DNA from: Marinoscillum pacificum
GTDB lineage: Bacteria; Bacteroidota; Bacteroidia; Cytophagales; Cyclobacteriaceae
Direction of reading: 5' to 3'
Assembly: GCF_024714495.1 (NCBI RefSeq)
Contig: NZ_JAMZMJ010000002.1
Coordinates: 496,001 to 560,000, forward strand
Length of the DNA stretch: 64,000 bases
A model generated the notes under the pieces. It saw nothing but the letters and a program-made list of their open reading frames with translations, did no database searches and was not told the DNA's origin. Positions 45,946 to 55,552 of the stretch are shown here, piece after piece; position 1 is the first letter of the stretch, and each line of letters opens with the position of its first letter. A program made the translations under genes and the position numbers.

Positions 45946-47178
45946 TTAGTGAATTGTAGGTAATGTTTTGTCAATGATTTCTAAAGACTGATTAGACACA
46001 CTAGAGTCTTTTGCAAATTCACGCCATTTGTTCACCACTTCTCGCACTTCCTCAATGATCAGTTTGGATTTCTTTAGCTGAAATTTCTCCCCCAGCTTGA
46101 TCAGTTCTTTCGTTCCAGGGCTTCTGCCCTCTCCCATCACCATAGAAGAATGTTCTCTGCCAGGACCATAAGAAAATGTCAAATCATAAGCCGGTGCAAA
46201 CGACCATACTCCTTTTCCGTCCATTAGAAAGGAAAAGTTCTTGCTGTGATCGTCTCTGTTATGAGCGAATACATTGAATACAGCCAGACGATATACTTTT
46301 TCCACCTCAGACATGTCTTTGGTCAATGCCATAGTTCCTCGCAACAAATTTTCATAATCCAAACTTGGAATACGATGATCTGCGTGGAATAAACCAGCTG
46401 CAGTATGCATGTGTACTCTCTGGTTTCCTATTCGATCAAAACGCTTTACTCCAAAGTAAGATTTTCCATTCTCTCCTTCAAGCAATCTGGTTTCAGGCAT
46501 TTCGATTCCAGCTTCTTTAGCCATCAGTGAATAAGCATATTCAATGTTCGCTATGTCTTTTTGATCCAGAGAAGACGGAAACTTAACCATCCAATGCTCA
46601 TAACTCTGTGGCAAATCCATCACTCCATGGATCAGGTTACCTGTATGAGGGTTAAGTCCTACCAATATCTTCGGTCGTGCTCCAGCAGAACTTCCTCCCA
46701 ACTCCAGCAATTCATGTAAGATTGCTGTTGGCTCTCCTTCTATTACCTTATTGACCTCCTGCTCAAGAGCAGATAAGTTTAGTAGTTCATCACTCTCTGA
46801 CACCTCCGAGTAATCAGGAGAATATTCTAATGCCCCCATTGCATGATGCCCTACATGAGCTAGACGATCGAGTGGAGTAAGCTTTTGATGCGGAATTCCC
46901 TTAGCCTGAACAGCTCTATCCAGCAAGAGACGTCCCCAGCCGTCAGGCAACGAATCATTGAACACTCCAAATAGACCTTCGAAAACATGATCTTCCGAAG
47001 AAATAGCACCGGACTGAAGTGGAAGCTTGTAAGGAGAAATTTCAATTCTCCTATTCAAAAACTCAGCATCATATTCAAAAAATATCTGTCCACGATACAT
47101 GGCCAACCTTCCAACGGAACACATTTCATTATCCAGGTGAATGGACACATTTAGTACGTCTATTGGATTCAGTTTCAT
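45946..47178 (-). CDS. hipA: HipA-family serine/threonine kinase toxin
   Basis: 410 residues, a normal HipA length. The N-terminal HipA_N region shows FEGLFGVFNDSLPDGWG. The Gly-rich loop GGSSAGARPKI comes next, then VKRFDR, then the catalytic motif NRDDHSKN with catalytic Asp309, the same residue number as in E. coli HipA. The metal-binding motif is AYDLTFS. In E. coli, HipA phosphorylates glutamyl-tRNA synthetase and causes growth arrest; targets differ among homologues. The start overlaps the hipB stop by 4 bases (ATGA). All key residues are intact, so the toxin looks functional. Confidence 0.93.
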   Translation of the reverse strand: MKLNPIDVLNVSIHLDNEMCSVGRLAMYRGQIFFEYDAEFLNRRIEISPYKLPLQSGAISSEDHVFEGLFGVFNDSLPDGWGRLLLDRAVQAKGIPHQKLTPLDRLAHVGHHAMGALEYSPDYSEVSESDELLNLSALEQEVNKVIEGEPTAILHELLELGGSSAGARPKILVGLNPHTGNLIHGVMDLPQSYEHWMVKFPSSLDQKDIANIEYAYSLMAKEAGIEMPETRLLEGENGKSYFGVKRFDRIGNQRVHMHTAAGLFHADHRIPSLDYENLLRGTMALTKDMSEVEKVYRLAVFNVFAHNRDDHSKNFSFLMDGKGVWSFAPAYDLTFSYGPGREHSSMVMGEGRSPGTKELIKLGEKFQLKKSKLIIEEVREVVNKWREFAKDSSVSNQSLEIIDKTLPTIH

Positions 47179-47453
47179 CGCTTATTTTGTGATTTGATGA
47201 TGTCATCAAGCGACTTTGGACTCTCTTTGTGAACGAATAACTTCTCAAAATCACCTAGCGAATCGAGTGCAAAAGCAACTTTTAACAATGATTCCAGGGA
47301 AATCTTTCCGGTTGATTCAAATCGCTTGATACTCCCAAAAGAGACACCAGATTTTTCAGCTAGCTCTTCCTGACTGAGCTTTTTGATTTTGCGAAGATCT
47401 CTGACCTTTGTAGCAATATCCTGAATAACTTCCGATGGTAGCTTTGGAAACAT
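47175..47453 (-). CDS. hipB: HipB-like XRE antitoxin
   Basis: 92 residues from the ATG at 47453 (MFPKLPSEV); an upstream ATG at 47483 is possible but would place a palindromic operator inside the coding sequence. The XRE-type helix-turn-helix is clear: VRDLRKIKKLSQEELAEKSGV then SFGSIKRFESTG and SLESLLKVAFAL. HipB proteins bind and inhibit HipA and repress their own operon by binding palindromes. Two such palindromes lie directly upstream. The gene is translationally coupled to hipA. Confidence 0.9.
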   Translation of the reverse strand: MFPKLPSEVIQDIATKVRDLRKIKKLSQEELAEKSGVSFGSIKRFESTGKISLESLLKVAFALDSLGDFEKLFVHKESPKSLDDIIKSQNKR

Positions 47454-47457
47454 AATA

Positions 47458-47471
47458 GATAATATATTATC
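47458..47471. promoter_or_regulatory. Proximal hipBA operator palindrome
   Basis: GATAATATATTATC is a perfect 14-bp palindrome whose edge is 5 bases from the hipB start codon at 47453. An identical copy lies at 47499-47512; the centres are 41 bp apart, about four helical turns, which would put two repressor dimers on one face of the DNA. Confidence 0.75.
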
Positions 47472-47490
47472 CAAATATACCAATAATAGT

Positions 47491-47520
47491 ATTAAATAGA
47501 TAATATATTATCTATTTAAT
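47491..47520. promoter_or_regulatory. Distal hipBA operator inside a perfect 30-bp palindrome
   Basis: ATTAAATAGATAATA (47491-47505) and its exact reverse complement (47506-47520) form a perfect 30-bp palindrome with the same GATAATATATTATC core as the proximal site. It ends directly at the stop codon of the upstream PorP/SprF-OmpA gene. Besides binding HipB, the RNA could fold into a weak AU-only hairpin. Confidence 0.75.
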
Positions 47521-49008
47521 CTATTCATCAGATCGAATAAAAACCACCTCAATCCTTCTATTATAGCTTCTTGCTTCGTCTGAAGTATTTTCTACCAGGG
47601 GTTTATCCTCACCATATCCCACAATACTCATTCGTGCCTCATCAATTCCCTTGTGCACCAGATAATTGAACACAATTAATGCTCTTCGCCTTGACAAATC
47701 GTAATTATCCTCCGCAGTACCTACATCATCTGTATGACCTTGTATCTCTATGAAGAAATGATGATGGTGATGCATGAAAGCACTGAGTTTGTCCAACTCC
47801 TTATAAGCATATGGCTTCAAGATATCATAATCAGTTTCAAACCGTATGTCCCTAAGCACTACATGAGTAATTTTTTCTTTCAAATGGAGCGGCATTTCCT
47901 CAAAATCAATTACCTCATCTTCTGTTACCTTTTTGAGGTTTTTAGGATCAATCCGTTTCTCTGCAACTTGCTGATTCTGTGTAGAATCAGCCGCCACTGA
48001 ATCAGCTGAAATTTTAGCCATCTCCTTTTTCTTCTTGAGATTCTCTAACCTGGCTTCTTTGAGCTGCTGAAGTCTTACCTGATTGATAGAATCGCGCTGA
48101 TGTTTGAGCACGCTATCACGTTTATGCTGTTTCTTATGTGTAAACTCAAACTGATAACTAGCTAAAATTTCTTGAGTGTAGCCCAATACATTTCTTCCAT
48201 TGGAAGGAGTTTCCGCACCATAGGATGCTTTAAATGCACCAATCAAAAAACCTAGTTGACCAACTGGACCAAAATCTTGCCGATATCCTAATGTAACAGC
48301 AACTTTTCGATCATAAACAGTACGAAATTGTGTTTCAAACTGAGATTGTCCTGTTGGGGAATATCTATATAGGATACTAGGAACCAGCATTATTTTCGAA
48401 GACTTAAGTCGAAAGCGCTTCTCTGCATATCCAAGCAATGTATGAAATGGATCTTCAGCAGTCATATCAAGAGACACTCCCATTTTGGTTCCTTTGATCT
48501 CAGCGCCTAATCCCAAGTGTGGAATTACCTGATAAGAATTTGAGATCCCACTAATTTCTGGGTCCAAAAGCACTTCCTGACTTAACTCAGATTGATTGAT
48601 TCCTTGCATCCTTAACTGCGCACCAAAACCTACAGTTAATGAAAAATCCTTTTCTTCAAATAAGGTATTCGATGTGAAAAGTGTAACAGAATTTCTCGTC
48701 AACAACTGAAATTCTTCATTTTGAAGAATCAATCCAACAGATCGGAAATTTAAAAATGACAGATCCGTTTTAAGAGGATGGCGGAAATACAAAGTACTTA
48801 CACTTGGATAAGACAGATCAGACCATTGAGATCTATACACCGCTGCCACTTCACTATATTTATTATTCTTAGCTAATGCTGGGTTATAATATCCTGGCAA
48901 GTCCTGTTGATGGCCAAGAATACTCACCGATTGAGCCAGTCCATGGTACCCTATTGCCATAAAAACAATCATCAGGCAGCTACAAATTAGTCGATTACTT
49001 CTCATCAT
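47521..49008 (-). CDS. PorP/SprF-type outer membrane barrel fused to an OmpA peptidoglycan-binding domain
   Basis: 495 residues from the ATG at 49008, which overlaps the stop of the giant adhesin gene (ATGA). A signal peptide ends GLAQ. Residues about 28-290 show the PorP/SprF pattern (LPGYYNPALAKNNKYSEVAAVYRSQW near the start; TLGYRQDFGPVGQLGFLIGAF later). A charged coiled linker follows (about 295-345; RDSVLKHQRDSINQVRLQQ). The last 120 residues are an OmpA_C domain (IRFETDYDILKPYAYKELDKL, IQGHTDDVGTAEDNYDLSRRRA, GYGEDKP, NRRIEVVF). SprF/PorP proteins help secrete or anchor T9SS type B substrates such as SprB. The upstream gene encodes exactly such a substrate. The fusion would tie the anchor to the cell wall. 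Confidence 0.9.
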   Translation of the reverse strand: MMRSNRLICSCLMIVFMAIGYHGLAQSVSILGHQQDLPGYYNPALAKNNKYSEVAAVYRSQWSDLSYPSVSTLYFRHPLKTDLSFLNFRSVGLILQNEEFQLLTRNSVTLFTSNTLFEEKDFSLTVGFGAQLRMQGINQSELSQEVLLDPEISGISNSYQVIPHLGLGAEIKGTKMGVSLDMTAEDPFHTLLGYAEKRFRLKSSKIMLVPSILYRYSPTGQSQFETQFRTVYDRKVAVTLGYRQDFGPVGQLGFLIGAFKASYGAETPSNGRNVLGYTQEILASYQFEFTHKKQHKRDSVLKHQRDSINQVRLQQLKEARLENLKKKKEMAKISADSVAADSTQNQQVAEKRIDPKNLKKVTEDEVIDFEEMPLHLKEKITHVVLRDIRFETDYDILKPYAYKELDKLSAFMHHHHHFFIEIQGHTDDVGTAEDNYDLSRRRALIVFNYLVHKGIDEARMSIVGYGEDKPLVENTSDEARSYNRRIEVVFIRSDE

Positions 49009-52000
49009 GGCTTGCAATAAAAACTACCTTTAAAAATTTGATTATCCACCTTATAGATGTAGAAATAGACACCTTCTTTTAGAAGGGAACTTAGGCGATA
49101 GGCTTGATCACTATTATTCGAATAATCTTTTCCATAGAAAATTTCACGTCCCCAGTTATCTAAAATGGTAAGATCCACCGATTGGGCGTCCTTAATGGAC
49201 AACACCTCAAAAACATCATTAAACCCATCTCCATTAGGAGTTACAACCGTCGAGAAAACAAAATCCTCTTCATATTCCATTGGTATTGCCACGCGTTCAT
49301 AAGCCATACATCCCTTGTCGGAATAACCATACAAATCAACATATACAGTATCAGATTCGACATTTGATGGAATCAAAACCGTAGGGTTCATATCTGAGGA
49401 TTCGTGAAAATACCCCTCAGGTGTCCATCTGGCACTATCAATTCCACTTACTGACAATTGAAATGGTATTCCAGGTCGCTGAGGCTCAAATTCATCAACT
49501 ATCATTTCGACTACTTCACCAAAACCAACTTCGATTCTTGACGAATCTGCACATCCTAATGGAGTGACAATTTTAATTTTATAATCGCCTCCACTCAATG
49601 ACTCAAACTGCGAACTTTTGCCAACCAAAGTATCATTTAAGATATAGGTGTAAAAACCCATTTCAATTGACGAATCCATGGCTGGAACAATTGACAATTT
49701 TCCATCCTCGATCCCTAAACAAGTAGCGTTAACCACATTCACACTGTACTGTGGCAAGGGCTCTACATAAAAGACGATAGTATCGGAAGAGGTGGAACAA
49801 TGTTCATTCGTAGCTGTATAAAAAAACTCACCACTCCCATAATTAGGATCTCCAAAATCCAGGAATAAACTTTCTGTTGTTTCTCCATCAAGAGCTACAT
49901 ACCCATTTTGATCACCTCGATACCATTGAATGTCAAATAGCGATATAATAGACTCATCTTGCTCTCCAGGGTCTACGAGTAACTCAATAGACTCACCTTC
50001 GCACAATTGCTGATCATCACTGGAAGTATAAATTAGCTTCGGGGCAGTTTCTACAAGAATTCCATTACTGAATGCACCGCAATCACTACCCTCAAAACTG
50101 ATCTCACATCGATACAAACCTGGACCTGGCGGCTGATAGGAGGACAAAATGGCTAATGGTATATCTTCAAACACTCCGTTTTCATTGGATTTCTGCCATC
50201 TATATTGAGCAATGCTCACATTAGAAGTTGCTTCCAGGAGAAACCCTAGTTCTGAATCATCACAATAGTAAAAATCACTACTAGAACCATCTGGAGCTTC
50301 AATTGACACATTTAATGATTGATAATAAACCAATTCATGAACTTCTGTAACAGCATCACATCCATCATCATTCACTTGTAGCCTTACTGAGATCATCAGA
50401 GAATCACGAACCAAATGTTCATTGATAAAATCCTGATCGAATAAAATGCTATCCACAGAAGAATAATCGACATAATCTCCACCATTTATGGCTATCGACC
50501 AGCTGTATGAGGCGGTTGTTGAGGTGTATGAACTGTACAAATAAGACTCAGATGAATCACAGAAATAGGATGATCCCTCAATAGCAACTTCAGGAGCTTC
50601 TCGAGTATCATCAATCTCCACTGTAATGGTATCAGAAGATAACTCACAAGCACCTGATGTAATTTTCAGCATATATTCACCCTCATTGACCACCTCAATT
50701 TGCTCCAATTCTTGCCCCTGAACTAAAGAGGTAAATGCATCGGTTATTGAAGGCCTGAAGAACCAATGATAATCCCCATCTTCCACCGTATTGGCTGTCA
50801 ATATATGAGATGGAGCATCTCCACATAAAGTAATGGTAGGATTAGAGTAAATCTCTACATGATGGGAGACAGCAACTGACATTACATTGCTCGTATCGGC
50901 ACAAACTCCGTCAATCGCTGGCTGAGCAACACACCTATAGATCCCATCCTGATTTGGCTGAAATGTATCTGACGTTGCTCCTGAGATTTCAACGAAAACA
51001 CTGTCAGTGTTAAGCATTTCCCACTGATAGGCCACCAGGGAGGTAGTCCACTCTGTAGAAGCCTGTAAAGTAACTGTAGGAGCTGTTTGATTACAGTAAA
51101 TAGCCTCTTCATCATTGAGATCACCCTGATTGTAAATACTCAGAGACAAGTCATTGTATAATTGTATTGTATGAACCAATGATAGATTTCTACATCTGCC
51201 ATCATTCAAGTTTAACCGTACTGAAAAAGTAGTAGAGTCCTCCGTACGAATGGAAGCTAAAAAAGTAGAGTCCAAGATCAAACGACTACTATCGGCTTCA
51301 AATTCAGTATAATTCGTTTGATCTAATGAATATTCCCACTTATAAATGGCGGCATCAGAAGTATAAGAACTTTCTAAAATAGCATCATGACCGCAGATGA
51401 TTGTATCACCAACAATTTCACTATCAAAGGGTTCAAGTGGGTCTGTATTTATCGTCACATAGGTTTCTGATGACACAGCACACCCCCCTTCATCGATTTG
51501 AACTCGATAAAGTCCTTGCTCATCCACTGTAATTGAAAACCTGTTTTCTCCCTGAGCAAACTGTGAAAAGTCAGAAGCTTCATCGGATTTGTAAAGCCAG
51601 GTAAACTGGTGTCCGGGAGAAGGAAGAGTTTGCAGGATATATTGAGGATCACTTCCGCAAAGCATAATTGAATCTCCAATTTCGAGCATTGCTGGTTGAA
51701 GTACAGAAGAAATATCGATGGTATCAGATGCTAGAAAACATCCATCCACTGTAGTTATCTCCACATAATATGAACCAACACTATCTGCATAAATAGCCGC
51801 AGTATCACTGGTTAATAATTCAAAATTACCTCCATCAGAATAAAACCATTCATATTGATCACCTTCACGAGATTCCTCCAAAGCGATTGTTGTCGGTTGG
51901 CAATACAGGGAATCAGATTTTAATCCAATAAATCGTGTAGATGGTAAATCAAATAAATCAACATCAATTGTATTAGTCTTAAATTCGCATAATTCTCTTC

Positions 52001-53693
52001 TAAAAATCATGTAATATTCACCAGGCTCATCTGTCTGGAAAACAGTATTTGTTGAATAAATTCTTGAGGTATCTATTCTATGCCAACTATAAGAATAGGA
52101 AGGATCATCAACCGACGAAGACATTTCAACCATTTCCCCCGGACATACAGATATTTCATCGCCCCCTCCGGTAAGCTCTATATAGGGGTAAGGAGTATTA
52201 TTTTCTTCAACGAAATAAGAATTAGAAATAGCTTCACATCCATTTTTCACCACTCTTAATCTATAATATCCCTCACTTACTTCCTCTGAAAATGAGATTG
52301 TTAATGAACGCTCCGTACCTACCTGGGAATAGGTGCCAAATTCGGTTTTGCTATAAAGCCACTGATACTCATCTGCTTCACTATCGTAGGCATACAACTC
52401 AGCAGAGCCTTCAGCCCCTTGAGGATAAAAAGGGTTTTGAATTATATCAGGAATTGCACTGTCTACATAAATCTGATTGGTAAATTCGGTACATCCTGTA
52501 ATAGGATTAATCATCAACACAACATAGGTACCCCAAGCCCCTTCTCCAAGTAATATGCTATCTGCACTTCCTAAGTTATCCCCATATTCAAAAATATCTG
52601 AATCTTCTATACTTTGTAGAGATGCGTCACACAAAGTGTACTGAAAATGATACCAATTATGATCAATTGAATCAGGATGATCTGTTGTATTGAACTTTAT
52701 GACTCTTGAATTTTCCGGGTCATCTGGACAATAAAAGAAATCGTCTTCACTCCCAAGTCGAGTTATATTTCCCTCTGGATTCTTTGCCCAGATAATTTTC
52801 ACTATTTCGGATACTAACTTACACCCTTCCTCTAGTACAGTTAACCTATAGAATCTTTCTTCGAAATTATCATCTCCAATTATGGGATTAAATACAGCAA
52901 TTCTTGAAGAGTCATTCCCTACACTAAAGAAATTCACGGAATCAACGGATTCTTCCCATTCAAAATGGGTTATCTCACGAGCATATTTACTCTCTATTAC
53001 AGTATAGTCCGATAAAACATTAGGTGTAAAACAAACAATTGAATCGTGTTTTATTACAGATTCCAGAATATTAACAGGAGTGACCTCCACACTCTCAGAA
53101 ATAGCCTCACATCCATTATCCAAAGAAATAATAACTCGATAAAACCCAGCATCATATACTGTAAGATCTAGCCCTACTCTGCTGGCAGAGTCCTCAAGAT
53201 CAATGTAATATCCATCTCCATTTTCCTCCACCACATATCGCTGCCATTGAAAAGCTGCAGTTTCTAACTGCTTGTCGGTAAACGTGGTGTACGAATTCAG
53301 AATAACCGAATCACATAAACTAACAGCTGGATTTTCGTAGATTCCAGCCGTGTTGTTGATAATTACTGAAACCTTCTCACGACGACTCATTACTCCGCCC
53401 ACTTCCACGCTCACGTAATAATCTTTGGATCGAATAAGTGTAGGAGTAACATAAATCCCTGTTTCTAAACTACCTACCGACCTGTATTCACCTCCCAGAA
53501 ATTCAAACCAGTGATAGGTAACAGGAGCTACTCCATCAAATCCACTTTTCGCTCTTAACACGGATGTACCCGCACCACATCTCGCAGCACCTGTTACTGA
53601 GGAAATGGTATCTCTCGATTGTGAGAATGTGCTCAAGGATATAATTAACAGAAAAAAGCTAATGATAGCTCTAGCTGGAAGATTAGTTGGCAT
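49005..53693 (-). CDS. Giant Ig-repeat surface adhesin with T9SS type B sorting tail
   Basis: 1562 residues with a signal peptide (ending LSTFSQS). The body consists of about a dozen Ig/PKD-like domains of 95-115 residues. They share a pattern of a paired-Cys sandwich, a central Tyr/Trp segment (YQWLYSKTEFG, YKWEYSLDQTNYTEF, YQWEMLNT) and an ending such as SSETYVTI. A short SprB-type repeat lies near 1375-1440 (NATCLGIEDGKLSI). The last 90 residues are the gliding-motility/T9SS type B tail (VVTPNGDGFNDVF, LTILDNWGREIFYG, LLKEGVYFYIYKV). It is probably a cell-surface adhesin or gliding-type protein whose export depends on the overlapping PorP/SprF-OmpA gene. Confidence 0.9.
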   Translation of the reverse strand: MPTNLPARAIISFFLLIISLSTFSQSRDTISSVTGAARCGAGTSVLRAKSGFDGVAPVTYHWFEFLGGEYRSVGSLETGIYVTPTLIRSKDYYVSVEVGGVMSRREKVSVIINNTAGIYENPAVSLCDSVILNSYTTFTDKQLETAAFQWQRYVVEENGDGYYIDLEDSASRVGLDLTVYDAGFYRVIISLDNGCEAISESVEVTPVNILESVIKHDSIVCFTPNVLSDYTVIESKYAREITHFEWEESVDSVNFFSVGNDSSRIAVFNPIIGDDNFEERFYRLTVLEEGCKLVSEIVKIIWAKNPEGNITRLGSEDDFFYCPDDPENSRVIKFNTTDHPDSIDHNWYHFQYTLCDASLQSIEDSDIFEYGDNLGSADSILLGEGAWGTYVVLMINPITGCTEFTNQIYVDSAIPDIIQNPFYPQGAEGSAELYAYDSEADEYQWLYSKTEFGTYSQVGTERSLTISFSEEVSEGYYRLRVVKNGCEAISNSYFVEENNTPYPYIELTGGGDEISVCPGEMVEMSSSVDDPSYSYSWHRIDTSRIYSTNTVFQTDEPGEYYMIFRRELCEFKTNTIDVDLFDLPSTRFIGLKSDSLYCQPTTIALEESREGDQYEWFYSDGGNFELLTSDTAAIYADSVGSYYVEITTVDGCFLASDTIDISSVLQPAMLEIGDSIMLCGSDPQYILQTLPSPGHQFTWLYKSDEASDFSQFAQGENRFSITVDEQGLYRVQIDEGGCAVSSETYVTINTDPLEPFDSEIVGDTIICGHDAILESSYTSDAAIYKWEYSLDQTNYTEFEADSSRLILDSTFLASIRTEDSTTFSVRLNLNDGRCRNLSLVHTIQLYNDLSLSIYNQGDLNDEEAIYCNQTAPTVTLQASTEWTTSLVAYQWEMLNTDSVFVEISGATSDTFQPNQDGIYRCVAQPAIDGVCADTSNVMSVAVSHHVEIYSNPTITLCGDAPSHILTANTVEDGDYHWFFRPSITDAFTSLVQGQELEQIEVVNEGEYMLKITSGACELSSDTITVEIDDTREAPEVAIEGSSYFCDSSESYLYSSYTSTTASYSWSIAINGGDYVDYSSVDSILFDQDFINEHLVRDSLMISVRLQVNDDGCDAVTEVHELVYYQSLNVSIEAPDGSSSDFYYCDDSELGFLLEATSNVSIAQYRWQKSNENGVFEDIPLAILSSYQPPGPGLYRCEISFEGSDCGAFSNGILVETAPKLIYTSSDDQQLCEGESIELLVDPGEQDESIISLFDIQWYRGDQNGYVALDGETTESLFLDFGDPNYGSGEFFYTATNEHCSTSSDTIVFYVEPLPQYSVNVVNATCLGIEDGKLSIVPAMDSSIEMGFYTYILNDTLVGKSSQFESLSGGDYKIKIVTPLGCADSSRIEVGFGEVVEMIVDEFEPQRPGIPFQLSVSGIDSARWTPEGYFHESSDMNPTVLIPSNVESDTVYVDLYGYSDKGCMAYERVAIPMEYEEDFVFSTVVTPNGDGFNDVFEVLSIKDAQSVDLTILDNWGREIFYGKDYSNNSDQAYRLSSLLKEGVYFYIYKVDNQIFKGSFYCKP

Positions 53694-54160
53694 TGTGGCT
53701 GTAACAGTTAGGTATCGTCCAAAAATAAGACATGTAACGCAATTTCTAACTGATATTCAACTAACTAATGGAGAAAAAAGTAGCCCCGCTGATCCGGGCG
53801 GGGCTGTTTATTGATGGGATTTCAAACCTAACCTAACCTATTTATCAGTAACCCACCAAGTTTTTAAATGCTCTAATACTTTCAAAACAACTAAGCAGCC
53901 TTTTACACCTACTTTATTGTCTCTCAGTCTTTTAATATACGAGAGATGTATTCTTTTAGATTCCAATCTCCAGATATTCTATTAACTATTTAGGTGTATA
54001 CAAGGTTCAACCCTATGAAGAATTTAGTTTCATCGATAATCACTAAATTCTGATGAAATGCCGAAAAGTGTCAACTCATTGACAATAGAGCCTCATGTGA
54101 GACTTCTGTGATTATTTTGGGAGACAAAGAAGGTACTTTTGAAACTCAATAAAATCAGCA
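53694..54160. other. Intergenic region of 467 bp without a gene
   Basis: No ORF longer than about 15 codons fits here on either strand outside antisense extensions. The region holds the GC-rich hairpin at 53782-53805, three tandem ACCTA units at 53827-53841 (with TAGGTTTG, a -7-like element, on the minus strand at 53823-53830), and AT-rich sequence leading to the gene at 54161. I see no tRNA-like or other structured RNA. Confidence 0.6.
53782..53805 (-). terminator. GC-rich terminator-like hairpin in the leader of the adhesin gene
   Basis: AGCCCCGC (53782-53789) pairs perfectly with GCGGGGCT (53798-53805) around an 8-base loop. Read on the minus strand it is followed by ACTTTTTTCTC, which makes an intrinsic terminator pointing toward the adhesin gene that begins 89 bases further on. 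No minus-strand gene lies upstream to be terminated, so it could be an attenuator in the adhesin leader or the end of a short RNA. Confidence 0.65.
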
Positions 54161-55489
54161 ATGTCAAAAATTGTCATTCTTGGAAATGGAATAGCAGGAA
54201 TCACTGCTGCTCGACATATCAGAAAACATACTAATGACTCCATTACAGTTATTAGTGGCGAATCTGATCATTTCTTTAGCAGAACTGCACTCATGTATAT
54301 CTACATGGGACATATGAAGTATGAACACACTAAGCCTTATGAAGATTGGTTTTGGGCCAAAAACAAGATTGATCTTTTAAAAGCCTGGATTAAGACTATT
54401 GATTTTGATTCTAAAAAACTGATTACCTCCACTTCTGAAGAAATAACTTATGACAGATTGATTTTGGCTACTGGCAGCCAATCTAACAAGTTTGGATGGC
54501 CAGGAGAAAATCTAAGGGGAGTCCAAGGCTTGTACAACCTTCAAGATTTGGACATGATGGAAACAACCACTCAACATGTTAAAAGAGCTGTTATCGTTGG
54601 TGGAGGACTAATCGGTGTAGAAATGGCAGAAATGCTTCATTCCAGAGGAATTCACGTCACCTACCTAATTCGAGAATCTCGTTTCTGGGGAAATGTATTA
54701 CCTGAAAAAGAAGGAGCCCTCATAGATCGCCACTTGAAAGAGCACCATATTGATCTACGAAAAGAAACCGAACTGGAAGAAATTATTGATGACGGAAAAG
54801 GAAGTGTAAAAGGCATAAAAACCAAATCAGGTGAAGTCATCGATTGTCAGTTCGTTGGTTTAACAGTTGGAGTAAGACCAAATATTGATTTTCTAAAAGA
54901 CACCTCATTAGAAATAGATAAAGGCATATTGGTAGATGAGCACCTCGCCACCAACATTCCGGATGTCTATGCGATTGGTGATTGTGCGCAGCTAAAATCT
55001 GCTCCATCCCACAGAAGACCAATTGAAGCGGTTTGGTATGTGGGTCGAATGATGGGTGAAACGGTAGCCAAAACGATCACAGGAACTCCTACTAAATACC
55101 AACCAGGGATATGGTTTAACTCTGCGAAGTTCTTTGATATTGAGTATCAAACATATGGCTCCGTTCCTGCTCGGTTGGATGAAAATCATGAGTCATTTTA
55201 CTGGGAAGCAGCTGATGGAAAGAAATGCATACATATAGTGTATGAAAAGGCAGACCAAAAGGTAACAGGTATTAACACCTTTGGAATTAGAATGAGGCAT
55301 GAAGTCTGGGACAAATGGCTGAATGATGGAAAAACCTTGTCATATGTTGTGGAGCATTTACCTAAAGCCAATTTTGATCCAGAGTTTTTCAAGCGGTTTG
55401 AACCAGAAATTCAACAACAATACAATGAAGAATATGGTGACAGCATAATAATCAGCAAGCCAACTTTCTTCCAAAGAATATTTAATTAA
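54161..55489 (+). CDS. FAD/NAD(P)-dependent pyridine nucleotide-disulfide-type oxidoreductase
   Basis: 442 residues. The FAD-binding motif GNGIAGITAARHI lies at about 7-19, ATGSQSNKFGWPG near 105, and the second dinucleotide motif VGGGLIGVEMAEML near 148. The FAD-contacting end motif VYAIGDCAQL lies near 270. The order matches rubredoxin- or ferredoxin-reductase-like and NirB-like flavoproteins; there is no redox-active CxxxxC. The last 150 residues (from about residue 290) form a C-terminal domain I cannot assign more precisely. It is followed, 63 bases on, by a NapH-like iron-sulfur membrane protein gene, which is the likely electron partner. Confidence 0.88.
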   Translation: MSKIVILGNGIAGITAARHIRKHTNDSITVISGESDHFFSRTALMYIYMGHMKYEHTKPYEDWFWAKNKIDLLKAWIKTIDFDSKKLITSTSEEITYDRLILATGSQSNKFGWPGENLRGVQGLYNLQDLDMMETTTQHVKRAVIVGGGLIGVEMAEMLHSRGIHVTYLIRESRFWGNVLPEKEGALIDRHLKEHHIDLRKETELEEIIDDGKGSVKGIKTKSGEVIDCQFVGLTVGVRPNIDFLKDTSLEIDKGILVDEHLATNIPDVYAIGDCAQLKSAPSHRRPIEAVWYVGRMMGETVAKTITGTPTKYQPGIWFNSAKFFDIEYQTYGSVPARLDENHESFYWEAADGKKCIHIVYEKADQKVTGINTFGIRMRHEVWDKWLNDGKTLSYVVEHLPKANFDPEFFKRFEPEIQQQYNEEYGDSIIISKPTFFQRIFN

Positions 55490-55552
55490 AACTGAACCGC
55501 TGAGTAAGAAATAGCTCGATTTTCTATGTTTCTCTGTGGTGATAATATAATT

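Noticed and set aside
47734-47790. Run of His codons in the OmpA domain
   Set aside because: Five consecutive His residues lie inside a normal OmpA_C domain; I treat this as natural variation and not as a tag or metal site.
47734-48000. 88-codon frame antisense to the PorP/SprF-OmpA gene
   Set aside because: The sense strand encodes the clear OmpA domain here, so the antisense frame is a shadow.
53827-53841. Telomere-like ACCTA tandem units
   Set aside because: Only three units; too short to be a functional repeat array and better read as AT-rich spacer next to a promoter-like element.
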